Shown: positions 12,201-24,200 of the stretch, in pieces
How the letters are laid out: every line of letters begins with the position of its first letter
Numbering within the stretch: the stretch's first letter is position 1
Origin: Hybos culiciformis
Taxonomy: Eukaryota; Arthropoda; Insecta; Diptera; Hybotidae
Length of the DNA: 64,000 bases
Reading direction: 5' to 3'
Assembly: GCA_964007475.1 (NCBI GenBank)
Contig: OZ023274.1
Location: 92,093,213 to 92,157,212, forward strand
Made by a program: the position numbers and the translations under genes
The notes under the pieces: model-generated
What the model saw: the letters and a program-made list of their open reading frames with translations, nothing else
What the model was told of the DNA's origin: nothing
Database searches by the model: none

Positions 12201-15200
12201 GTTCTTCAATAAAGAAGATACTGTTTTTTCAACCAGCATTATAACTGCCCGAAGTTTTTATTTTAAACCAGTTCAGTTACTAGTCGTTCCCATGTTTGTA
12301 TGTGTAAATGGTTAGATACTGCCTTTAATCGTTTAGAAATTTATTTCTGAATCATAACTTTTATCGATTGCTTCTTCAGGAATTAATACCAAAAATCTAT
12401 AATTTCCAAAACTTTGTTCAAATATTTTGTAGAACTCTTTATTTTTTATGTTCTGAACACCATTTTGAAGTAAAATATCTTCATCAAAAACATAATACCC
12501 ATATAAATTTTTATTTGTTTTTAATTTTAAGAAATAAGTTTTCCGATTATTTTGAATGCTTCAATTCAAAATAATTAATTCATAAATTCTATGTACCTAT
12601 ATGTACGCTATAATAAAAATAAATGAGTTTTTTTTTTCATTTGAAATGATGATGTTTTTTCATGGTTGTTTGTCAAATTTTGAAGCTAAGAGTTGTTTTA
12701 AAAAAAAAAATACAAATATCTATACTCACGAAGCACTGTTAAATCTTCTCATATTTATATAGAAGAAAGATTTAAAAAAACAACATAACAAATTCACTTG
12801 TCGAATATAGATTCAATCAATTTCATAATAATCTTGGGAATTCTATTGTTGTTTAAGTTATTTTTAAATACGTAAAAAAAACATCAAAGAGCTATCAAAT
12901 ACTATTATTATTATTATTATTTTTTAATGATCTTCTTAAAATGGTATTAATTACCAAAAAAAAAAAAAAAGGAAAAAAAAAACAAATGAGGAATACATGT
13001 AAAATTATGATTTATTACAAGAAAAACAAAAAATTAAGAATAAAAATAGTAAAAATTTTTGAAGAAAGTGAAATTAATATATTACAGACAGTCAAAATAT
13101 GACGGATTAATCTTATTTTGTAATTAATGATTATACTAGCGGAATATATTTTGAAGTTTAATCAATATTGGCGGTGCGGAAATAAATTTTTTTTTATTAA
13201 GAATTTAATTTTTTTTTTTTAAATTTAAAGTAAAATCAGCTGTAAAATTTGGTAAATAAAGTTAAAATATTTATTAACAATTTTTTAGTAGTGTGCTGGT
13301 TTACTTCACTGATTAATAAAAGTTTATGTGTTGACTATCCGAGCTTGTTTGGCGCGAAAAATTTGAACTTAATTCCTTAATTATTTATTTTCAATTATAA
13401 ATTTTCGTTTCATGTATTAATTTATATAGGGCATAACCCAATAAACTATGAAAGATTTGCAAATTAAAACAATATATCTAAGCTAAATATATGTAGAGTT
13501 AGGATCAAGTTTGCTAAACAAATTATTAATTTTGCAAGACTGAATTTTTTTATATAATTAACTTCCTTCAGATATTAAATTAATTTCGAATATAGAATTG
13601 TGAACTTTTGTCCCTTTAAATCATAAGTTCAAGGAATATTACTAATCAAAGATTTTTCTTGAATCTTATTTGCAAAAAACAAAACCATTCATTATTTATT
13701 ATACTTGTAAAAGTAATCTGCACACGTAAACATGTGAATAAATTGTGTAACATCTTGAAGTAGAGTAGTTCCATTTGAATTTTGTTTTTTGCAGGTAATA
13801 TTGTATTTATTTTATAAATAATATTCTCATTAACTACGAAATGAGTGTAGTTCCTGTACTGCGAAATATATATAATAAAAATATAATACAAACGTACATA
13901 TAGGCATGTATAATATATTATGTATCAAATATAGAAAACGTGGGAAGTTAAAGCTTTGGCGAAATAAATGCAAAAAGAAGATTTTTTGGTGTATTCAGTT
14001 CAAGATTACACATATTAATAAGTTTATTTTTAGTCTGCTTGTCAATGCTTTTTCCAATCTACTTCATCTTATTGTCTGTTATCATAATCTCTACTTAATT
14101 TCAATAAATAACTTAAATTATAATTCAACAGCTATAACACTTACAAGTGTACATATTGTGCTTCAAAAGTCATGTATATTTTGGACTTTTTAGATCATTT
14201 TGATTTGGTTTCATTAATATTATAACACTTTCCTTTTTGTAAAGTGGTGAATGTACCTATGTTTGGTATTTTTTTTTTAAAGAAACTAATTGAATTTAAA
14301 GATGAGCAAATATCCAGCAACATAAGTACATGTTAAAAAATTTTTTTTAATTATTTGATGAATTGTCGACGATTTGTTAAATACTAAAATATGTATAGTT
14401 GAAAATTTGAATACATTATCAACAGTTTTTAATTTAATACAATTACTTTTGAATGATTGATTTATCATGATATTGAATTTATAAAATGAATAATTATATT
14501 GATATTGAATTACATGTAGAAACTTAGAAATAATTGAAACCTTTTTTGAGTTTAATAGTATACTGCTAACCGGAGCTTAGTTGAAGTACCTAATAATATT
14601 TTATTTAGAAGATTTTTTCAGAAGATTTATTATAATAAGGTATCCAAAAAATTTTAACAAATTTTATCCATGCATACATTTTTTTATTTTATGTCAGAAA
14701 AGTTGGATAAAAGATCCCTCTATGGAAGACATATATAAAACTGAAATCAATTTTAAAGATATTAAATAAAAAAAACAATAAAAGCTAAGCACTGCTATTA
14801 ATGTGTACACTATACTCATTCGGATGAAATATTTCATTAATTAAGGGATTCCGGTCATAAAAATGATAACACAAATATAAAATTGTTGAACACGAAAATA
14901 ATTTTAATCCAAAGTTTTATTAAAAAAAAAAAAAATAGGGAAAATGCATTTTAAATTCAAAATTTAATGGTCACTATTGTTAGTGAATTTTAATTAAAAA
15001 AAATTTAATAGTTTTCATTATAAATTTATGAAAGGAAAAATAACTAAATTTTTATCAAATGCGGAATCTTTTTGATATTTTTTCTTGTTTTTTTTTTTTT
15101 TTTCAAAATAAATTACGTAAAACTTGATTAAAATGAAAATGCAAAAAGTAAAAGGAATCGAATAAATGAAAAAAATAATTTTTTTTTTCATTTAATTCTT

Positions 15201-18200
15201 TTCCATTGAAATAAAAATTTTCTATTTAAAATATTTTAGTTTGTTGAACGAGAAAATTGTTTTTTTTTTTTTTACAACTCATCATTTTAATTAATAAAAA
15301 AAAATGATTTTCCAGAAAATAATATGAATTAAAAATGAAGAGAAATGAATTGAAAGAGTTTATTATTTATTCTGTTAATTAATTACTTTTTGTGAAGTGT
15401 GCCCGAATTCTGGATTATTGTGCTAAAACATTAAACGAAAATCAAGATTTTTGAGGGCTTTGCTTTTATTAAAACTAAAAATTTTTTTTTGATTAAGTTT
15501 AGTTTTTATAATTATCAAAATAAAGTAAATAAGTTCAAAAAGCCATAATAACTTTTTTTCAAAGTAATGAATGGGTTTTTGGATTAGATATTATAGAGGA
15601 CAAAAAAAAATTAATGTTTTTTAAACTTAAAGAGAAGAATTGTGGACTTAAAAAGGAATGTGGATTTAAAGAAAGGAATGGTAAAAAAACACGAAATTCT
15701 GCTAATGAAAAAAATCGACAACGATTGCATATATACACTCTAGCATTGATCATGCATTGAAGATGTAATTGTCACAGTTTTCTACAAAGAAATAATGTAT
15801 CAGTCTTATTTATTGCAATCAAATTAAACCAAGAAGAAAATTAAGGTTCTTCTTCTATAATTAAAGTTCAAAATCTTCACTAATACCATTTTTTAAGGAA
15901 TTATAAATTTTATAAATTTTTTTTAAAAGTATGTGGCTAGTGACACATGGTTATGTAATCATTATGGTATTTATGTATACAGCAAAAAAAATATTACAAT
16001 TTTACATAAAGCTCAATTTTACATAAAACATCATAACTCAAAAAAAAAAAAAAAATATTTATCATGTATTTATTTACAATCGATTGCGAAAAATTTATTT
16101 ATTTTAGTTTTTTTTTTGCATGGATTTTAAAAAGCTTAGAAGGAAAAGTTTTTGATTTATCTTGTAAAACGAGTCATCTTCAAATTATATTTTACCTTTC
16201 ACTCTTGATTGCCCGAAAAAAAATAAATATGTTTGTATATTAATATGTTTTCTGTACAGTACATGTATGTTGTACATATATATATAATATTTATTATAAT
16301 GATATAATGTAAGTTGTAATAATGCATATACACAATATTGCGAAATTATTATTGTTTTATTAAAAATATAATTATATTATAAATTTTATTAAGTGAACGC
16401 AGTTCCAATGTATATATGCATTTTTATTAATATTTCATTTTTATTACTTTTGAAATTCAATTATAAAGTATGTACATTCTGTATTTGGATATAAGAAAAT
16501 TAATGAAGATGAAATGAAATCAAGTTTTTGGCTTATATTTGCATTACTTTTCGGAAATTCAATAATGTTGTTAAACATCATAGGACAAAAAATTAGATAA
16601 ATTATGGTATTATGTTTGGGATAGCATGAATTTTCTTTTAATTTTAATTCAGCGTTTTCAATGTACAAAGACATTGTGGAATTCTGTATAGTATTAGGTT
16701 TCTTTTATTTTTGGAAAATTACTCGCATTTAAATTGACTAATATTGATTAAGTCTACATAAAAGTTAGTATTTAAATCAGGACCTTTTAATGTTTTTTTT
16801 TTAATTTCGCCAACTTTTAACAGTTTTCATTTGAAAAAAAATTAAAAAAGTGAGCATGGTCACTAATTTTTTGATTTAATCATTAAGCAGTTCATATCGG
16901 CAAGATATTGCGTCATTTTAAGCTTAAAATAAAAATATTTAATTTAATATCTATTGTATACATATTTATTTTATTATATTCTTTTAAATTATATGCCCAA
17001 TGTAAATCAATGCGAACAATATCCTGTTGGTGATTTGTCTTTAACAAATAGATTTATTATTTCTTATTTTTAGTTTATTGGCTGTTTGTAGCATTCGGCT
17101 GCATTATAAAAATTGAATAAATTGTCCATTTCTGTGAATACTTTTTTTTTAATTTTTAACATTTTCCGGCAAAAAAAAATATACTTATATACCTATAATG
17201 GAAAAAAAAAAATGCAATATTGGAAAGTTGAAAATTAATTTTATTGCGTAACTGACGAGCGAACTGTTTGATGAAAAAATATAAAATTGCTGGCTCTTTT
17301 TAAAAGTAAAAGTATATATATAATTGTTAGTTGTTGACTTTTATATATTACAGCAATTTTCAGTAGCTTTCAATAATCAAAAAATGTTGGAAATATATCT
17401 GACAGACCATATTTACATATATTTACTGATATTTCTATTTTTAATTTAGAAATTTTTATATTTGCTTTCGACGAGGTTTTAACACTTTCCTCGTCAGGTC
17501 TAATGTGAAATTTAAATTAAAAAAAATATGCTACTAATGATACACTTAAATTTTTGAAATACTCCAGATCAATCTAATCTAAAGAATATATTTTAAAATG
17601 ATAAATTATGTGGTAAATATATGAGTACATCATGTTTAAAAGGTATAGAGTTGACAAGTTTATTGTTTTAACATCTCATTATGTTTATATTTAAAAAACA
17701 GTTTGAAACTTCTGAATTGAGTTATGTAAATTGATATTTAGCTAATTAAAGCAGAATTATGTAAGTTTTAGTCATAATAATTATCATGCGGTGAAGTCGT
17801 ATATTATGTATATATACAGTTTTATGTAGTTTCCGCTAAAATTTCTGTATTTTCTTTCAACAGTATATATTCATATTTAACTATTTGTGCATCTATTCAT
17901 TTATTCAATTTTTATTGTCTTCTTATTATTACGTTTTTTTATTCCACAAAAGTTATTTGATACACAGGCAACGATACGCAATATCACACAATATCAAATT
18001 AATAGAAATGATATCTTTATAATTATATTGCATATTGGTCTTAAAAAAAAACGATAAATTATGTTTATTCGATTTTTGTATTTAATGATGAATGTATATA
18101 CTTTGAAATTGATTTTGAATATTTTATACATAAAACATAACTATATTATCAAATTCGAGTTTTTCTTTAATTGCTCGTAATTTTTTTTTTTTTTTTTTCG

Positions 18201-21200
18201 TTTATTAATTGGAAAATTAATTTGTGAAATTGAATTGATTTTTATTAATAGCTAGGTAATTTGAACATAATTATGCTTGCTTATGTATTTTAACTCGTCA
18301 TTAGTTATATATAATAAGTGTATGTATATTAATTAATTTTCATATTTTCAACGGTTTCGGTACATTTACTCTAACCGAAGATAATTTAAATGCATTTTTA
18401 TTTTGAGTATTATTTCTTAAACATAAAAATACTTAAATTTAACTTTGTTTTTTTTTTTAGCTATTTTAAATGTATTAAATGTAATTAAAAAAACTATATA
18501 TTTTTTTTGGATTAATTCTATACGGTTTTGATTGTCTATAATCATTCCTCAACTCTCATCTGATGTTGAACAAATTTTCAGGCTACAGAAAAGGATTTCA
18601 TTTATTAATATGTAATTTTTTTATTATTTATTATTCTGTTTGTGAAACAAACCTTAATAAGATTTACAATGACTAAAAATTCAATAAGTTTTCAATTTGG
18701 AATGTTTATATTTCAATTTAAGAAAACACGTAATCAAAAATATGATTAACTTTCTTTTAAAGCTTCCTTCAATGGGAAAAAAAGAAATTTTGTTTGTTAA
18801 TAAATTATTGAATTAAAATCTGCAAATGTAATTTTTTTTTTTAAGTTACAATCGAATTTGTACACGAAGTGTTCACGCTAATACCTCCCGTGCACTAGTT
18901 CGGAACAATTTTTTAATCAGAGAATTTCCAATACCGCGACAAAAAAGAAAATTTTGACAAAGGGCTAATTTCATTTTTCAAAATGAAATAAAACCGATTG
19001 AAAAAATTATTTTTGTTGCGGTCTTATAAATTTTCTTGTCATAGCTTTCAATACATTCGAAATTGATTAAAAATTTTAGCCGTATGTTCTCTGAAACTAT
19101 CAAAACACAATATTGAACAGCAGTTTTATTTTTAAAGTTTTAGTTTTAGCAACCTTTTTAATACTGAAGTTTTTAATTGCCTGAAAAAAAGTTGCTATTG
19201 CGCGGGAGCCCCATGATTAACTGAATTAATCTTCTGTAAACCTACTACAATTCATTTAAGAGTACATTATACGAATTTTGAGAACAGACTATATGAATTA
19301 ATATTCGTTTCAACGTTTTCCTCCATTTCAATCGCTCATTGAATGTTGCGAATGCTGTTTTTTTTTTAATGTTGTTAAAAGTTGTCAAACTTATAAAAAA
19401 CTTAATTTTCTACTGCAATGAAGTTAAAAAAAAAATTTGGTTCTTTTTCTGGGGTTCATTGTAAAAGAAATGAAAATTTTACACTCAATTTGCAGAATTC
19501 AATTCAATAGTTCTGCATTTTATTGAATTCAAACTTGAAATTTATTAATAATTCCAATGCAGGCGGAAGATTTGCATACAAATTATAAATTTTATACCTG
19601 GAATAAAATTTAAATGCGTTTATGCAAAACGTATATTAAATATGTTTTACAAATAAAGAAAAAAAAAATAAAATGCGTCACACACAATTCCCTTAAATAA
19701 AAAAATAAAAATCTATAAAAAGCGTAAAGTTTTTTTAAATGATAGTTATATATGCCTTTTTTAATATGCAAATCATATAAATACTTTTATAATAATTTTT
19801 TTTTAAATTGGTCGGTATATTAGGAGAAATCGTATGAATGTAAATTATTATCGAATTTGTAATTCATATTATTATTATTTTGTAACTTATGAATTGAAAG
19901 ATGATATGAGGAGAAATAATTAAATAAAAAAAAAATATGGAAATGTCCTGGAGAAACTTATTGAAATATATATATTAACTTCACATTGACCTCAATATAT
20001 AAATAATATTTATTATTTAATGTTGAATACAAAAAAAAATTTTTATTATATACATATACCTATTTATGCAAATTTTATTAATTAAAAAAAATTGGTATCA
20101 GGATTTATTGTTATATATGAATTTTATGATCATCACATAATTCCCTAAGACATTTAGATATAAATAAACGAAATTGATATAATACTTCATTAGCCAACTA
20201 GCAAATTAGCTCTATAAGATAATTCGATTCTTTTAGTAGAAAGCTTATGTATTCTAGTAACTCTACAAGAATAATCTGCTAGTTAGGTAAACTATTGCTA
20301 TTAGCTTGACCCGCGCTTTAAGAATTAAAATTCTCAATTATTTTTTTTACTTAGACTTCAATTATTTTTAAAGAAATCATTCGTTGAACTAAAACAAATA
20401 TAATTGCGACACAGCGATGCTCTTGAGCATATCTTAACCAAAACCAATTTATTAAAAGATCTATTATAAAATTATAATTAAGTTCAATAAAAAGAAAAAT
20501 TTAAATATTATAATTATGCCCAAATATTTTATAAAAATATTTTAGAAGCAAAAAAAATATGTATATAATTTAATTACTTTCCACTGTCATAAATTCATTT
20601 AAAAAAAATAATTTGTTTTTTTTTAATTTATATTTTTGTTTATCCAAAAATGCATTATTATATATAGTCTTAATTATAAATTTTTAATTCCAGTAGTTTT
20701 TATAATCATTTTCGTGAATAAAATCATAAATTTATTTATTTTTTTGTTAATTAGTATTCTATTTTATTAATATTTTTGTTGCACAATTTCTTAATCTTAA
20801 TTAAGTCAATATAAAATTATTAAAAATATATTAAGATATTATTTTGGTTATAATTAATTTATTAAATATAATTAAAATAATATGCGCAAGAAGTTACGTG
20901 AACTTGAAAATGAATTGATTAATAAAAAAAAAACTGAGCTTAAGGAAGATATAATTATCGAATTATTGGGGATATTTTTTTTATCACGCATGATTTATAA
21001 CTTAAAAAAAATTAATTTTGATGGGCAACGAAAAATTTGATCAATTAATAAATTTTTCAATATGCAATCAAAACTATGTAATTATTGTTTTATTTATTTA
21101 GCAATATTTGTTGATTGTAAAAAGGTTTGATGTACAAGTATAGGTATTTTATATTTCACGAAACTGAGAACTGTTTTAATAAGAATTTAAATTTTGACAA

Positions 21201-24200
21201 ATTATCTATATTGCCTAACCATACAAAACTCCTAACATTTTTTTAAATCAATTAATAAATTTTTCAATATGTAATCAAAACTATGTAATTATTGTTTTAT
21301 TTATTTAGCAATATTTGTTGATAGTAAAAAGTTTTGATGTACAAGTATAGGTATTTTATATTTCACGAAACTGAGAACTGTTTTAATAAGAATTTAAATT
21401 TTGACAAATTATCTATATTGCCTAACCATACAAAACTCCTAACATTTTTTTAAATCATCCATTTATTTATTACTCTTGCAGTATTAATAAATCTTGAAAG
21501 GACTATATATACAAATAAAAATTTTAATACAATTCTTTAATTTTTAATTATAATAATAATATTAATTTTTTTTTTTTTTTTCAGATTTTAACAGTAGTAT
21601 TGTCCTGCACAGTTACTGCTAAAAATAGCACCAATAAATCAACCAGTTCAACTCAAACTACATCAGCCAGTAAACCAACTTCTGCATCAACAAAATTATC
21701 AACAACATCAATAAAAAATTCAAGTGATGCGAGAGGAAAACGAACACTTTTTGATCTTGGAACATATAATTTTTATCAGCAACCACAAATAGGACGAAGA
21801 ATAGGTGAAGGATATCCTGAAGCAAGAGCTTATTATCCTCAAGATGGTGGTTATGACAGTGGACAGTTTGGTATAATTTATAGTGTGATAAATAGTGTTA
21901 TTTAAATATTTTATATTCTCCATCTCCATTCTTTAAAATAGTACCGGTTATAGCATTAATATTTTATTAATCTTAACAATTACGTTATTATTCTGGTAAA
22001 GAGGTATAACAAAGTTATAATAGAGATATAACAGATCATACAACAAGAATAAAATGTTGTAGAGCTAAACATTTAAATAAATATAAACATTTTTTTTTTC
22101 TTATTATAAAAATTTATTAATTTTTTTAGGGGAATATCCCGGTTTTATACCAGATCCTTCAAATCATTTACCGCTTGAACAACTCCAGAATGCCTATTAT
22201 CCACATCCACAATATATTGAACCACCAGAACCAATTATTGAAATAATTATTAAAGAATCAAATGAAACTGTAGATCAGCCGCCACCAGAACCAATTGTTC
22301 AAAAGAAAAAAAAAGAAAAGGTCCAAGTATTTTATGTTAACTATAAAAAAGATAAAAATAATAAATTACATTTGGAAACTCCGATCGCTTCATTGGAACC
22401 AACTAATCAATATCATAAGGATGAAGAAGAAGAGGAAGAAGAAGTTGTTCATTACGCAACACCAGTACCACCTTTGAAAACCACAACTCTCAGAACAGTT
22501 ATTCATCCAGATTCGGAGCAATATCACAGTAATAGTGGAATTCATGTTACGTTTGGTACTGAAGACAAATCTCAATCTGGTCATCAATTGCAAGAACATA
22601 ATGAAGAAAGTGTAATTAATTCAGTTGTTGCATTACCGAATTCAGGAAATAATTTTCTTAATAAAGAGCAACCTCGAGAACAGCAATATCATAAGCAGCC
22701 CAACTTTTTGAAAGATGATCACAGATTTTTTGTACCACCGCAGTTTCCACAATTCAGTTTACCGTCGCCACGACCAGTGGATCATAGATTTTTAGCAACA
22801 TCTTTAAGACCGACACAATCGGCAGAAGTTAGACAAGATTTCAACCAGCCCCGATTAATAAACAGTTTTAATAATTATGTTAAGCCAGATGATTATCAAG
22901 GACCGCCACCACCATTACCTTCGCATATTCAGCAGGAACCCCGTCGCCAAGAAATTCCTCTAGCTCAACATTATGTATCTCAAAAATTGCAACTGCCGTT
23001 AGATGGCCCTTCACAGCCATTCAGGAGCTTTGTTAATCAATATCAAATAACGCACACAAATAATAACTATCGTCAGCCTCAAAATGCACATCACCAAGAT
23101 ATTTACCAGTCTCAACAATTTCATCAACAGGTCAGTCAACATCCACGTCCGAATCAAAATACTCCAAAACCAACAACTCATTTATTAAAACAACAAAACG
23201 TTGTTAGATTCCCGACGTCCCTTCCACACATTCAAAGCCAGCAAAATCTTCCACAATATCAGCCAGTGAAATTTAGACCAACATCCATTCCACATCATAA
23301 GCCAATTCCAATTCCACTTCATGGAATCGAGCAACAGCAGCAACAAAAACCACAACAACAACAACACCAACAACAAAAACAACCTCAAAAACAGCAAAAT
23401 CAACAACATATTCAACAACACCAGCTACAACATCAGCAACAACATCATCAACAAGATCAGCAACAAGATCAGCAACAACATCAGCAACAACATCAGCAAC
23501 AACATCAGCAACCTAAACAACAACAACAACAACAACAACAACCGCAACAAGAACAACAACAAACCTATTTTAATTATCGACCAAAAGTGGCTCAACAATC
23601 CTTCAGCCAATCGCAACAAACTAGTCCGACTTATCAGCCAAATAAATATCATTCGGTACAACAGAATGAAGCCAATCAACATTCAGTAATAAATCATCGG
23701 TATCAATTAAATTTTAAAACCCAACAACAGGCAACCAATCAACAGCAACAACTCAGTCAGCAAATTAATTCAAATCGGCAGTTGTCAAACCCAAGGCCTG
23801 CTCATCAACAAGATCATACTAAGCATCAGCAAGAGGATGCACCTCTTAAATATAGTAACCACCAATATTCCGATTATAATAAATATTCTAACATAAATAG
23901 TAATGTTGAGCAGCACAATCACCATGATTTAGGTCCAATTCAAGGGATTTTTGGACAACAAACCGATTCTGAATTAGTTTCTTCTGTTCCAAAGTTTGAA
24001 CAACACATAACTGAGTTTGTGAATTTACCACCGAATCAAATAAAGCAAGCATATAATCAAAAGTCACGCCAAGGAGTTGATCAACAATCTCTTTCAAAAT
24101 CAGAGTACAATCAACTTACATATTCGAATAAAAATGAAGTAATAAAAGATATTCCCTCACCAAATTTGGGACCCACAAGTCCAAATCCCTATAACATACA

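Larger units (their letters stand above)
9232..21584 (+). other. Intron 1 of the Gln-rich gene (12.4 kb)
   Basis: Bounded by GTAAGT and a long T-tract ending TTTTCAG. It holds a hAT relic (10308-10689), an E2F-like site (13348-13359), a GACGAGG hairpin (17470-17495), a 207-bp tandem duplication (21041-21457) and otherwise A+T-rich sequence. The stop-free frames inside it have biased, low-complexity composition and are not supported as genes. Confidence 0.75.

Noticed and set aside
13906..14193. + strand frame of 95 codons in intron 1 of the Gln-rich gene
   Set aside because: Composition looks random for A+T-rich DNA and no splice or homology clue supports it.
19160..19220. GC-rich word GCGCGGGAGC shared loosely with 10090
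   Set aside because: The similarity between the two places does not extend beyond about nine bases.
23321..23689. Asn-rich open frame on the + strand and Leu-rich frames on the - strand (23185-23421, 23425-23682)
   Set aside because: They are other readings of the CAA/CAG tract in exon 3; composition is purely repeat-driven.
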